Notes: generated by a model from the letters alone, not told the origin. Positions 1 through 8,806 are shown, counted from the stretch's first letter. The stretch: 64,000 nt of DNA from UBA6016 sp964568395 (GCA_964568395.1 CAZMPN010000005.1:1-64000); one strand, 5' to 3'. Numbers and translations are program-made.

Positions 1-104
1 GTTTTCGCTTCATTGTATTTTTGGTTTAGATAGTACACCCCGCCAAGGCTTCCCAGAAGCAAGGTTAAAAGCACGATGATCAAAATGCTTTGGTTGTTTT
101 TCAC
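1..104 (-). CDS. 5' end of a membrane-anchored Tad-locus protein (partial)
   Basis: Only the first 34 or so codons are in the window; the gene runs off the left edge. A GTG start at 104 follows an AGAGGA ribosome site (near 112-118) that overlaps the tadC stop, so it is the next gene of the pilus operon. The visible peptide begins with Lys-Asn-Asn-Gln, has about 20 hydrophobic residues (roughly 5-24), then a polar stretch, as in a signal anchor or one-span membrane protein. By position it could be a TadD-like TPR protein or a CpaB/RcpC-like protein, but nothing visible decides between them. Confidence 0.55.
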   Translation of the reverse strand, partial: MKNNQSILIIVLLTLLLGSLGGVYYLNQKYNEAK

Positions 105-117
105 TTTTTTATTCCTC

Positions 118-960
118 TCATTTAGTAATAGGCGGCATCAGTGCGTCTGCCATCATAGGGAAGACTATGAAAGAGCCGAGCGCCGGCAAGATAAACATAA
201 AAACTATCATCGTCAGATATAGGTTGGTTACGGCCGCTTTTTTCTCTATCTCAAAGAACTCCGCGTCTTTTATCTCCTTGGATTGCGTCTCAAAGATCGT
301 CTTTACGCCGATACCGGTCTCTTCGGCTAGCTTCAGAAAATGGACGAAATTCGCCAAATTCTTACTTCCGGTTCTCTTTATCAGGTTGTTGTAGGCTACC
401 TCGCTGGAGTAGGTCGACAGCTCGGTCTGGAGTATGCCTATTTCCGCCAGCAGGTCTTGGCTTAGTATCTCCTTGCATCTTGAGGAGACCTCTTTGAGGG
501 CGTTGTTGAGACCGCCGCCCGCCTCCAAAATAATGATGACCAGATCAAGAAAGGTCGAGAGGCTCGAGTCTATCCTTTTGGCGCGCTCGTTTTTTAGCGA
601 CGAGAGATAGATGTTCGGCAAAAAGAGAGCCACGCAAAGACCAAATATCGCAAGCCCGAAAGAGGCCTCTTTGTCGAATACGAACCAAGGAAACAGGGCT
701 AGAAACAGTCCCGTACCCCATGCGGCGTACCTCACTTGGTCGTATTCGTTTTTGTTTATTCCGGCTTTCGCCAGCTTCCATTTGAACTCCTGAGATTTTT
801 GCCCATGCTCCGAGCCTTGCAGAAGTATCTCCGACCTGTTTTCCTTTAAAACGGAGAGTATCCTATCTACGTTTTTTCTTTTTTGCATAGAAACGTACGC
901 CAGATAAGCGCCAAATCCGGCAACCGCAAGAGCCAAAACCGCTATAAAAAATCCAAGCAT
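118..960 (-). CDS. tadC: TadC, inner-membrane platform protein of the Tad/Flp pilus
   Basis: This 280-residue protein is one of the two GspF-like platform proteins that sit in the inner membrane around the TadA motor and drive Flp pilus assembly. It has an N-terminal membrane span (about 3-25), a hydrophobic pair near 85-120, a type II secretion F domain (about 130-250, with an L-E-A-G-G-G-L-N-N-A-L-K motif) and a last span near 250-275. Its ATG overlaps the tadB stop (TGATG), so the two are translationally coupled. Order and length match tadB-tadC of other loci. The family is clear; the exact symbol rests on gene order. Confidence 0.88.
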   Translation of the reverse strand: MLGFFIAVLALAVAGFGAYLAYVSMQKRKNVDRILSVLKENRSEILLQGSEHGQKSQEFKWKLAKAGINKNEYDQVRYAAWGTGLFLALFPWFVFDKEASFGLAIFGLCVALFLPNIYLSSLKNERAKRIDSSLSTFLDLVIIILEAGGGLNNALKEVSSRCKEILSQDLLAEIGILQTELSTYSSEVAYNNLIKRTGSKNLANFVHFLKLAEETGIGVKTIFETQSKEIKDAEFFEIEKKAAVTNLYLTMIVFMFILPALGSFIVFPMMADALMPPITK

Positions 961-1886
961 CAGCGCACCTTCGTCAGCAGGCTATTGAGGAAAAGCCCAA
1001 GAGATACCCACACTATAGTGACCATAAACTCGAGCTTGCCCTTGTCGGTTTCAAAGAAGTATTTGCTCATGTTGCCGTTAAAGCTGTTGTCCATCATGAT
1101 ATATATGAGAGCGAGTATCACGATAATCAGATAGCTCCCGAAGCTGGCCTCCCTAGTGGCTACGTCGACTTTTCTCTGGAGTTTGACGCGGGAGTTTATA
1201 GACTCCTCAAGCTTCTCCAGCGTGTTTGAGAACTTACCGCCGCTGCTTCTGCCTATGACGACGGAGATGCCGAATATCTGAAGCTCGCTTGAGTCGACCA
1301 TCTCGTATATAGCCGAAAAAGCCTTCTCTTCGCCGACGATATCCTTCTCCATCAAAAATCTCCCCATAATCTCCTGAAACACCCTGCTCTCGTTCGCATC
1401 CACGGACTTTTTTAGCGCCTGCTCGAAACCTATGCCGTTTCTCATCATCCTGACAAGCATCGAAATCGCCGCCGACAGAGAGCCGTTAAACTCCCTTCTG
1501 CGCCTATTTACGGCGATGGAGAGGACAAAAAACGGAGCATATCCGCCTATGCATAATCCCATTATTACGGAGATTATATTGTCGATCATAAAATAAAACA
1601 GCAGCCCGCCGAGAAGCGCGCAGAGAACGGCAACGGTCAAAAACAGATACTCGGAGACGGCAAAGCCGGCTTTCTTTAAGTCGACGCCTATATTTTGCGC
1701 TATCTTTATATTTTCAAACCGCTTTCTCTCTTTATATTTATAGGTGTCTATAATCGACGCCTTGTTCGTCTGGAGCTCTTTTTTCATAGAGTAGACAAGC
1801 GCGTATTTTTGTATGTTTTGGGCTACAAGATATAGTAGCAGCGCGCCGCTTACCGACGCAAGGGCTATAAGCGCTATCTCAACCAA
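960..1886 (-). CDS. tadB: TadB, inner-membrane platform protein of the Tad/Flp pilus
   Basis: 308 residues. It is the partner of TadC in the GspF-like inner-membrane platform that couples ATP hydrolysis by TadA to pilin extraction. A span at 3-25 and a hydrophobic pair near 80-125 precede the T2SSF domain (about 140-265, containing M-R-N-G-I-G-F-E-Q-A-L and R-S-S-G-G), and two spans close the protein. The start is TTG at 1886, preceded by GAGG about 7 bases upstream, and it overlaps the tadA stop by 8 bases. It is larger than TadC, as is usual for TadB. The overlap on both sides implies one polycistronic message. Confidence 0.88.
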   Translation of the reverse strand: MVEIALIALASVSGALLLYLVAQNIQKYALVYSMKKELQTNKASIIDTYKYKERKRFENIKIAQNIGVDLKKAGFAVSEYLFLTVAVLCALLGGLLFYFMIDNIISVIMGLCIGGYAPFFVLSIAVNRRRREFNGSLSAAISMLVRMMRNGIGFEQALKKSVDANESRVFQEIMGRFLMEKDIVGEEKAFSAIYEMVDSSELQIFGISVVIGRSSGGKFSNTLEKLEESINSRVKLQRKVDVATREASFGSYLIIVILALIYIMMDNSFNGNMSKYFFETDKGKLEFMVTIVWVSLGLFLNSLLTKVR

Positions 1887-3432
1887 GCAAACACCTCAAA
1901 TTCGGCCATCTGTCTATAATCGCCTGATCTTTTTTGTATATACCCTCAAAAAACGAGCTATCCCAGTCGCACATTCTGGACGGAGGATACTTGGCAAGCT
2001 CTTCTAGCACCATCTCTTTCGTTATCTGGAAGCTCTCGTCGAATATCCTCTTATCCATCGTAACGCCGTAAAGCTCCATCTTTTTGATGCATCTGTTTGG
2101 CACGGACAGCGGCACATGGGAGCCTACGATTTTTTTCTCGTCTCCGTCCCTGGCTTCGCGTCTAAACTCGAATATATCGGCCAGCGACACTACGCCGCCC
2201 TCTTCCATTCTCTTTTCAAGCTCGCTGATCTTAAGCACCTTTCTGGAGCCGTCCGGAAACCTGACTAGCTGCACTATCAGGTCTACCGCGCTCACTATCT
2301 GCTGGCGGATAAAATGGCTATTCGCCGACGGCCTAGCCTCTAGATACATATTTTCTATCCTGATGACGGCTTCTTTGGTGTCATCGGCGTGCACGGTCGT
2401 CATGGAGCCCGGATGTCCGGTATTCATGGCGTTTAGCATGACCACGATTTCAGGCCCTCTACACTCGCCTACTATAATCCTTCTTGGGCTAGACCTCAGG
2501 GCGGAACGGAGCAGATACTCGAGCGTTATCTCGCCTTTTCCCTCTTCGTTGGCGGGTCTCGCCTCAAAGGCCCTGACGGCGTGGCATGGCATCTGGGGCT
2601 TTAGCTCCTTGGTATCCTCGATGGTCAAGAGCTGGTCGTTTTCGTCGATAAAGCGCGTCATGGCGTTCAGGAACGTCGTCTTGCCGCTGCTCGTACCGCC
2701 GGAGACTATGACGTTTAGCTTGCCCTCCATGACCTTTAGAAGAAAATAGGCCATCTTGAGGTCCATCTGGTCGCCGTCTATAAGCGTCTCGATAAGAAGC
2801 GGCATCTCCCTAAACTTCCTGATCGTCACATAGCTGCCCCCGGTAGCGGCGACCGGCGGTATCTGCACCTCTATCCTGGAGCCGTCGTCGAGCTTGCTAG
2901 AGGCTATAGGGTGCGCTTCGTCGACTTTCCGGTTGTTTTCGGCCAGCATCTTGTCTATAGCGCGCCTAAGCTCCCTTTCGTCCCTGAAAAAATAAGGGGT
3001 GTTTATCGTCTTTCCGTTGTAGATGATGTCTATATGCTTACAGGTATTGATAATGACGTCGTTTAGTCCATCCCCGGCTATCCTGAATATCGAGCTTACC
3101 GGGCCGTAGCCTTTGAGGTTGTCGATAATAAACTCTATTATCTCGTCCCTGGTCGATAGCTCCTTTATGTCGAATTCGCTCAAAAAAGAGGGGAGCGTCT
3201 CCCTTAGCTGCTCGACGGAGACGCTCTCCGTCGTTTTTAGCCTAGAGACGAACTTGTCGTATATCTCGTACGCTTTTTTATTGAGCTCTTTTGAGAGATA
3301 TACGGCCGAAAACTTCAAATCCCCGAAACTTCTTTGGGCCGGAGCCTGTTTTTTCAAAGACGGAGCCTCCAAGACGGAGGATGTGGTTTTTTGCTCCTGC
3401 TGGTTCGAGCTTATGATATCCCTTAGGCCCAT
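1879..3432 (-). CDS. tadA: TadA/CpaF, secretion ATPase of the Tad pilus
   Basis: A 517-residue hexameric ATPase of the VirB11/CpaF family that powers Flp pilus assembly from the cytoplasmic face. The Walker A loop GGTSSGKTT is at 245-253, the Walker B region RIIVGECRGPE at 318-328, and the His box HPGSMTTVHAD at 340-350; all are intact. The N-terminal 100 residues are a helical, low-complexity lead typical of CpaF proteins, and the C-terminus (about 430-517) is a longer tail than in many homologues. The ATG lies inside the end of tadZ (10-base overlap). Family assignment is firm. Confidence 0.95.
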   Translation of the reverse strand: MGLRDIISSNQQEQKTTSSVLEAPSLKKQAPAQRSFGDLKFSAVYLSKELNKKAYEIYDKFVSRLKTTESVSVEQLRETLPSFLSEFDIKELSTRDEIIEFIIDNLKGYGPVSSIFRIAGDGLNDVIINTCKHIDIIYNGKTINTPYFFRDERELRRAIDKMLAENNRKVDEAHPIASSKLDDGSRIEVQIPPVAATGGSYVTIRKFREMPLLIETLIDGDQMDLKMAYFLLKVMEGKLNVIVSGGTSSGKTTFLNAMTRFIDENDQLLTIEDTKELKPQMPCHAVRAFEARPANEEGKGEITLEYLLRSALRSSPRRIIVGECRGPEIVVMLNAMNTGHPGSMTTVHADDTKEAVIRIENMYLEARPSANSHFIRQQIVSAVDLIVQLVRFPDGSRKVLKISELEKRMEEGGVVSLADIFEFRREARDGDEKKIVGSHVPLSVPNRCIKKMELYGVTMDKRIFDESFQITKEMVLEELAKYPPSRMCDWDSSFFEGIYKKDQAIIDRWPNLRCLLG

Positions 3433-4712
3433 TTGAACATGCCTTTTAGTTTATCGATAAGCGAACCATCAAAGGATTGAGGCTCTTTTTTGGCTTCGCC
3501 GCCTCGTCCGTCAAGCTCGAAGTTTTGTTCGGCCATAGCCAGCAACGCTTTGTAGAAGCTGGAGTTTTTATATTGCGGATAAAGCAGCATGCCCTCGTTC
3601 CAAGCGCCCCTCATGCTCTCGGAGTCGTTTGGAAGGATATTGTCAAACCCTAGCGCCCCGCTAGCCCCGTCGTTTATTATCTGCTTTGCGTCGGACGGCG
3701 TTATGACGTTTGCGGAGTCGCTTCTGTTTACGACTATTTTTACCTTATCCTTCCATCCGGCTTTCGCCATCAGCTCCACATACGTCTTCAAAACGGATAT
3801 GTTCGGGGTTTTTAGCTCGCTGACCACATATATCTCGTCGGCCACCTCTTGTATGGCCGTCTTTAGGTTTACATCCTCGGCAAGCCCCAAATCTATGATG
3901 ACGACGTCAAATACCTTCTTGGCAAAATACAGAAACTCTACGAAAAACGCCTCTTTGTCGTCGTGGAATACCGGCTCCCTATCGGTATGTCTCTGGATGC
4001 CCGGGATGAAGTATAGGTTTTGGGAGTACTTGTATACTCCGTTTTCCAGCATATTTTTCTCGTCAAACACCGATATGCCGAACAGATCGACTATGCTCTT
4101 GACGGCTTTTGGCATACCGAAAAATATATTGCTTATCCCCTTCGTGCTGGAGAGGTCCATAAACAAGATATTTTTAAACGGATGGTTCTGCGAGAGTATA
4201 TGCGCCATATTCATAGCTATCGTCGTAGTCCCGAGTCCGCCGCTTATTCCGGTGAATACCGAGATCCTAGAAAAGTTTTTTTGTTTTTTTATGACATATT
4301 CGCTTTTGGCTATGAACTCGAAAAGCTTTTCCGGCTTGTAGAGCTCAAACGGGATATAGACCTCGACGCCTCTCTGCCCCGCCTCGAGCGCAAAAGCGTA
4401 GTTGTCTGGCCCAATAACCATCGACACCATATTCGTAATTCTCAAAAATACCTTCGCGGCCTCTATCTCCGCAAGAGAGTTTACCGCAAGCACGAAAACG
4501 GTATTTTTGTATTTGTTGTTGTCGCTCTCCAGATAGGCTACGAAATACTCTATTCCGTCAAATATCGAAAGATTGACCGACGATATGCCCTCAAAATCTT
4601 TTTTTAGCCTCTGGGTTATCTTCTCGTCCTTGCCTACGACGCAGACGTTAAATTTCTTATCCTTGGTCTCTTTTTCAAACTCTTCTCTTGAAATACCTAT
4701 AAGCTCTCTCAC
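3423..4712 (-). CDS. tadZ: TadZ/CpaE-like MinD-family localisation ATPase
   Basis: 429 residues. TadZ proteins pair a receiver-like N-terminal domain (here about 18-145) with a ParA/MinD-type ATPase domain (about 148-400) and place the pilus machine at the cell pole. The deviant Walker A is visible as GISGGLGTTT at 155-164: the P-loop lysine before the first Thr is replaced, and no signature lysine precedes the GG. The later motif DVVIIDLGLAED fits the second switch of this family. The start is GTG at 4712 with AAAGG 7 bases upstream. ATP binding may therefore be altered or lost, which has been reported for some TadZ/CpaE relatives. Confidence 0.85.
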   Translation of the reverse strand: MRELIGISREEFEKETKDKKFNVCVVGKDEKITQRLKKDFEGISSVNLSIFDGIEYFVAYLESDNNKYKNTVFVLAVNSLAEIEAAKVFLRITNMVSMVIGPDNYAFALEAGQRGVEVYIPFELYKPEKLFEFIAKSEYVIKKQKNFSRISVFTGISGGLGTTTIAMNMAHILSQNHPFKNILFMDLSSTKGISNIFFGMPKAVKSIVDLFGISVFDEKNMLENGVYKYSQNLYFIPGIQRHTDREPVFHDDKEAFFVEFLYFAKKVFDVVIIDLGLAEDVNLKTAIQEVADEIYVVSELKTPNISVLKTYVELMAKAGWKDKVKIVVNRSDSANVITPSDAKQIINDGASGALGFDNILPNDSESMRGAWNEGMLLYPQYKNSSFYKALLAMAEQNFELDGRGGEAKKEPQSFDGSLIDKLKGMFKWA

Positions 4713-4722
4713 ATAAAAACCT

Positions 4723-5850
4723 TTATTCTATAAGTCTAGGCGGCGTGTATAGCACCGTAAAGTTCGCCTGAACGCTGGCGGTCGAGGATGTTTTTGAGTC
4801 AGGCTTGTTGACGACCAGAGAATCGATCCTGACCTTTATTATCTCTTGGATTATCGTATTGGTGTTTTGTCCCGTGCTCGTCTTGCTGCCGTTTGAGACG
4901 GCTATGTAGATCTCCGGCTTCGAATCAAGCGGCGGCACTACGTACGGCGTCGGCCAGTTGCTTTTTGTCTGGAGCGACGTCAGTATGGAGTTTAGATTGT
5001 TGGCAAGGGCGTTAGAACTAGTAATGCCGGCTGTTCTCAGCTTCAGCGTAGCCAAAGAGACGAAAGTGGCCGCATCGACCGTATCGCTGTTAAAAAAATT
5101 CGGAAATCCGGTGCTAAGGCCGTTTAACGTTTGGTTGATATTCCCGAAGGCCGGATTGTTGTCGTTTTCCAAAAGCGCGATACCGCCGGTGAGCACCATA
5201 TCTTGCGCGCCGAATATGATATTGTCGGCGTATTTGAGAGTCTTTTCGACGCTGCCGTTGCAAGGCGGCTGGGTGGTAGTGCCGTCATAGTTATAATACT
5301 GCGTCCTTGGGATCTCAAGCGGATAAAACGCGTTCAGGTTGTTTGGATTGTAGTTGACCCCCTTTACGCCCGCATTATCAAACGTAAGAGAGAGGGTATC
5401 GCCCACCGTCAGGTTTTTGTTGTTTATCAAAAACGGCGTTATCTTTTCGCTGCTTCCGGTAATGACGGCGGAAGAGAATACGTTGTCGATATTTAGCGCG
5501 TTCATATTGAGCGCCCTGAGCCAAAACGTCTTAAACTCATAGCGCGGAAGCGTAGCGGTAACCTTCGTATGCCACGTGTCAAACGTAAAAACAAGCTGGT
5601 TGCTCAAATCCGCCCCGAAAACTTTATTGTTTACGCTTACGGCTCTAGCGGCCGCGATCGCCATCTGCTCGTTTTTATTTTCCTGATAGTTTCTAGCCGC
5701 CGCCAAAGCCGCTTTTTCGGTCAGGTTTTTCGCCTCGAAATACGCGTTTTTGAGATACATCTGATCCGCCGCGCTTCCGGCCAACACTATAAGCCCGGTC
5801 GTAAGCAAAAATCCAAGCAGAAACTGGACTATAAAACCGCGTCTTTTCAT
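4723..5850 (-). CDS. TadG-like pseudopilin / Flp pilus assembly protein
   Basis: I place the start at the ATG at 5850, not the ATG 12 bases upstream: the upstream ATG runs straight into GGAG, which is the ribosome site for 5850, and the chosen start gives a 4-base ATGA overlap with the peptidase gene. The 375-residue protein opens with K-R-R-G, then one span (about 5-27), then a charged helix rich in Ala, Lys and Glu, as in TadE/TadG-like minor pilins. The remaining 300 residues look beta-rich and presumably lie outside the inner membrane. A Gln/Glu-led TadE pseudopilin cleavage site is not evident, so TadG-like is the safer call. Confidence 0.68.
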   Translation of the reverse strand: MKRRGFIVQFLLGFLLTTGLIVLAGSAADQMYLKNAYFEAKNLTEKAALAAARNYQENKNEQMAIAAARAVSVNNKVFGADLSNQLVFTFDTWHTKVTATLPRYEFKTFWLRALNMNALNIDNVFSSAVITGSSEKITPFLINNKNLTVGDTLSLTFDNAGVKGVNYNPNNLNAFYPLEIPRTQYYNYDGTTTQPPCNGSVEKTLKYADNIIFGAQDMVLTGGIALLENDNNPAFGNINQTLNGLSTGFPNFFNSDTVDAATFVSLATLKLRTAGITSSNALANNLNSILTSLQTKSNWPTPYVVPPLDSKPEIYIAVSNGSKTSTGQNTNTIIQEIIKVRIDSLVVNKPDSKTSSTASVQANFTVLYTPPRLIE

Positions 5851-6305
5851 AGCAAACTCCATATTTTGGCGCTAAATAGATTGGTAAGCAGAGCCGCCGC
5901 GAACATCGCCGGCGCGAACCCGGCGACTTTTGTTTTTAGAAACGACAGCATCGAAAGATGCAGCAACCCGGCCATTATGAAAAATACGAACATATCACCA
6001 AAACCCAAAAAAGCGGCGCAAAGCGCCCCAAATCTCAGATCGCCTCCACCAAAATCGGCAAAAAAGTAAAGCAGTATCAAAAAAATAGCCAAAACCGTAC
6101 ATACGGCCGCTATTTCGCTGCCTATGTTCCCTTTTTCAAAAAATTTTATAAGGAGCAACACGGCGATCGAGGGAATGGACAAAATATCCGGGATTATATG
6201 CTTTTTGTAGTCTATCACGGCTAATATGCCGCCGCCGACTATAAAAAACAGAAGAGAAAACGACACCGCAGATACCTTTTGTCTTGGTTTTTTATAACAA
6301 AACAA
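5847..6305 (-). CDS. tadV: TadV/CpaA prepilin peptidase (A24 family)
   Basis: A 152-residue polytopic aspartic peptidase that removes the leader of Flp pilins. Both catalytic aspartates are visible: Asp32 in I-D-Y-K-K-H-I-I-P-D after the first span, and Asp89 in the GxGD motif (GGGDL, 86-90). It lacks the N-methylase domain of PilD, as expected for the Tad branch. The TTG at 6305 has AAGG 4 bases away. A GTG at 6266 with AAAAGG 8 bases upstream would give a more usual N-terminus, with Asp about 19 residues in, and may be the true start. It is the first gene of the pilus transcription unit seen here. Confidence 0.85.
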   Translation of the reverse strand: MFCYKKPRQKVSAVSFSLLFFIVGGGILAVIDYKKHIIPDILSIPSIAVLLLIKFFEKGNIGSEIAAVCTVLAIFLILLYFFADFGGGDLRFGALCAAFLGFGDMFVFFIMAGLLHLSMLSFLKTKVAGFAPAMFAAALLTNLFSAKIWSLL

Positions 6306-6362
6306 AATACCTTAAAAAGCTAAATCTATCTTTAAAAACGGGACAAAAATGAAATAAAACAG

Positions 6363-6743
6363 CTATTTGATTCCAAAAGAGTCGAATTTTTTTACAAAAC
6401 CTATGTCGTTCATGCCGCCCACCTTTTTTTCCAGTAGCTTGCCACCCGGCGCGAAAAAGAGTATATTCGGGGTCGCCCTGACCGAATAGTCGCTTTTGGC
6501 CTCCTCGTCAAAGTCTAGATTGACGTAGAAAAACTGCACCTTCGCTTCATACTTTGCGTCCAGCTTGGATACGCCCTCCATCGTAGCTTTGCAAAACGGG
6601 CACCAATCGACGCCCAGTACTACCACCGAGTATTTTTTGTCGTTTTTGACAAGCGATTTGACGTCGTCGTATGGCTTTTTTTGTATATTTGCGGCGAAAA
6701 GCGCTACGGCGCACAAAATCAGCATAATGAATTTTCTAAACAT
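6363..6743 (-). CDS. Periplasmic thioredoxin-like protein
   Basis: The ATG at 6743 has a strong AAGGAGG site 5 bases upstream, while the frame extends 15 codons further into the previous gene without a comparable site. The 126-residue product has a signal peptide (about 1-18), a redox motif W-C-P-F-C at 47-51 and the cis-Pro loop A-T-P-N, so it is an exported thioredoxin-fold oxidoreductase of the SoxW/thiol-reductase kind. It starts 10 bases after the CDF transporter gene and is probably co-transcribed with it; a role in keeping metal-ligand or c-type haem cysteines reduced is only a guess. Confidence 0.8.
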   Translation of the reverse strand: MFRKFIMLILCAVALFAANIQKKPYDDVKSLVKNDKKYSVVVLGVDWCPFCKATMEGVSKLDAKYEAKVQFFYVNLDFDEEAKSDYSVRATPNILFFAPGGKLLEKKVGGMNDIGFVKKFDSFGIK

Positions 6744-6753
6744 CGCACCCTCC

Positions 6754-7686
6754 TTAGTGGCTGCAACAATGCCCGCTAGCGCAAGCATATTTGAGCGTCT
6801 CTGGCTGCAACACGCTGTGCGTAATCCCGAATCCTCGCAGCCTATCCCTTACGCCCTCCAGAAGCTCTTCGGTCTGAGACATGGTCAAATCGTCCTTTAA
6901 GACGATATGCGCCGAAAAATACTTATCCTTCGACGACGGGGAGGCCATATGCACGTCATGCAGACTATGTATCCCTCTTACTTCCATTATCGAACTCTCT
7001 ACTTTTTCAATATCGTCCTTATTTGCGTCCATTAGACTATAAAAACTCTCTTTTAACACAGCGAAAGAGCTTTTTAGTATATAGAGTCCGAAGGCAATCG
7101 ACAAGAGCGGGTCTATATACGGCGTATCGAGATATATCGTAGCTGCGGCGCCCACTATGACGCCAAGCGATATAGCGGCGTCGCCCAGCATATGCAAGTA
7201 TGCGGCCTTCATATTCAAATCCGCATGTCCGTGATGATGGTGATGCTCAAGGTGTTCATGCTCGTGCGAGTGTCCGTGATGATGATGGTGATGATGCTCG
7301 TCCCTCAGAAGATAGGCGCTCACGCCGTTCGCCGCTAGCGCCAGCGCGGCGACCCATATGACCTGCGAAGCGTCTACGCCGCTTGGGTTCAAAACCCTTT
7401 TTACGGCCTCGAACATCACAAACAGCATCGTCGCGCACAAAAAAGCGCTATTCACAAAGGCGGCCATCATCTCCGAGCGGATAAAGCCGAACGTCATTTT
7501 GGAGTCCGCCTCCTTTGACGCGTAATATGCGGCCACGAATGCGACTCCGAGCGCGAGCACGTCGCCCAGATTGTGCAAAGCGTCCGTTATGAGCGCTAGA
7601 GAGTTCGAGAAGATACCGAATATTATCTCGGCGACCACTATCGATATATTGAGGATTCCGATAAGGAGTATTTTTCTGCTTTGCAA
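6754..7686 (-). CDS. Cation diffusion facilitator (zinc-type efflux) with His-rich loop
   Basis: A 310-residue CDF/CzcD/ZitB family antiporter that exports Zn(II) or similar divalent metals in exchange for protons. Metal-site residues are Asp35, His38 and Asp42 in TM2 and H-x-x-x-D (about 165-169) in TM5. The cytoplasmic loop at 131-154 has 17 histidines in 24 residues. The last ten residues carry three Cys and two His, an unusual extra metal-binding tail. The start is TTG at 7686, preceded by GGCGGG about 8 bases upstream; that site lies in a hairpin arm. It lies between the YeiH and thioredoxin genes on the same strand. Confidence 0.92.
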   Translation of the reverse strand: MQSRKILLIGILNISIVVAEIIFGIFSNSLALITDALHNLGDVLALGVAFVAAYYASKEADSKMTFGFIRSEMMAAFVNSAFLCATMLFVMFEAVKRVLNPSGVDASQVIWVAALALAANGVSAYLLRDEHHHHHHHGHSHEHEHLEHHHHHGHADLNMKAAYLHMLGDAAISLGVIVGAAATIYLDTPYIDPLLSIAFGLYILKSSFAVLKESFYSLMDANKDDIEKVESSIMEVRGIHSLHDVHMASPSSKDKYFSAHIVLKDDLTMSQTEELLEGVRDRLRGFGITHSVLQPETLKYACASGHCCSH

Positions 7687-7692
7687 GTGGCA

Positions 7693-7734
7693 AACCCGCC
7701 TTTTTGATAATTTATATTATTTTATCAGCGGGTT
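7693..7734 (-). promoter_or_regulatory. Inverted repeat in the CDF 5' leader
   Basis: Arms 7693-7699 (aacccgc) and 7728-7734 (gcgggtt) are perfect complements. An inner pair 7706-7710 (gataa) and 7722-7726 (ttatc) extends the stem across a bulge. In the minus-strand transcript the proximal arm contains the G-rich sequence that best fits the ribosome site for the TTG start at 7686. No T-run follows either arm, so I favour a leader structure over a terminator. Confidence 0.4.
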
Positions 7735-7755
7735 CGTTAAAAAGGAGCTTAATTT

Positions 7756-8775
7756 TTAGGCGAATATCTTTACAAGCGCGTAGCCGCCGACTACCAGCCA
7801 CACAAACAACGCAAGGGCCAGATAGATAGGCTTCATGCCTACGCCTTTTATTTTGTTCAAATTAGTCTCGATACCGAGAGCCGCCATAGCCATCGTAAGA
7901 AGGAACGTATCTATGGTGTTGATGGTGTCCACCGCAACTTTTGGAAGCAGATTTAGCGAGTTGAAGCCTACGACCACGAGAAAATAGACCGCAAACCATG
8001 GAATCATGATTTTTGCCTTCTCGCCGCCTTTTTCTCCTCCCCTGGAGAGGAAGAACGCCAATGCTACAAGGAACGGCGCCAGCATCATGACCCTGGTCAT
8101 CTTGACTATTACGCCCGTATCCCCGGCCACTTGTCCGACAGCGCCGCCGGCGACGACAACCTGCGCCACCTCATGCACGGTTGCGCCGACATAAAGCCCG
8201 TACTGCTTTTCCGTAAATCCCAAAATCCCGGCATTAAACATAACCGGATACATAAACATCGCTATCGTACCGAAAAGAACGACCGTGGCAACCGCCATCG
8301 AAACCTTGTAAGCTTCGCTTTTTAGCGTACCGTCCGTAGCTATTACCGCCGCGGCTCCGCATATAGAGGCGCCGGAAGAGATCAGCATCGAAGAGTCCCT
8401 GTCAAGCCCGAACACCCTTGTTCCAAGCTGCCATCCTATGATAAAGGTGCCGACCACGATTATCGCATCTATGATGAGCGCCTCTACGCCGACGCCGAAA
8501 ACTTGCTGATAAGTCACCCTAAAACCGTAAAAAACGATTGCGAACCTCAAAATGTTTTTGGACGAGAAAACAACGCCTGACGCCCATTCCGCAGGCAGCT
8601 TGTGCCTTAAGGTATTTGCGTATATCATACCGAATATTATAGCTACCACCAGCGGACTAAGCCCCAGGGCTTTCACGAAACCCATGTCGGCTATATACAT
8701 TGAAGCAAACGCGAATAGCGACACAAACCATATACCGCTGAACGTATTTGCGCGATTCTCTTTTGAAAACGCCAT
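7756..8775 (-). CDS. yeiH: YeiH/UPF0324 family membrane transporter
   Basis: I start at the ATG at 8775, which has GGGAG 8 bases upstream, and not at the TTG five codons earlier, which is part of that site. The 339-residue product is a polytopic membrane protein with about ten hydrophobic segments and the conserved family blocks L-G-L-S-P-L-V-V-A-I-I-F-G-M (near the N-terminus) and S-G-A-S-I-C-G-A-A-A-V. The family is annotated as putative sulfate/sulfonate exporters; the substrate is not proven. It is divergent from a LysR gene, the same pairing as yeiH with yeiE in enteric bacteria. Confidence 0.85.
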   Translation of the reverse strand: MAFSKENRANTFSGIWFVSLFAFASMYIADMGFVKALGLSPLVVAIIFGMIYANTLRHKLPAEWASGVVFSSKNILRFAIVFYGFRVTYQQVFGVGVEALIIDAIIVVGTFIIGWQLGTRVFGLDRDSSMLISSGASICGAAAVIATDGTLKSEAYKVSMAVATVVLFGTIAMFMYPVMFNAGILGFTEKQYGLYVGATVHEVAQVVVAGGAVGQVAGDTGVIVKMTRVMMLAPFLVALAFFLSRGGEKGGEKAKIMIPWFAVYFLVVVGFNSLNLLPKVAVDTINTIDTFLLTMAMAALGIETNLNKIKGVGMKPIYLALALFVWLVVGGYALVKIFA

Positions 8776-8806
8776 AAATAAAACTCCCAACTTCTTATAA
8801 AAGATT

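Noticed and set aside
7256..7320. CAT/ATG-rich repeat as a microsatellite
   Set aside because: It is the codon run for the His-rich loop of the CDF exporter, with mixed CAT and CAC codons.
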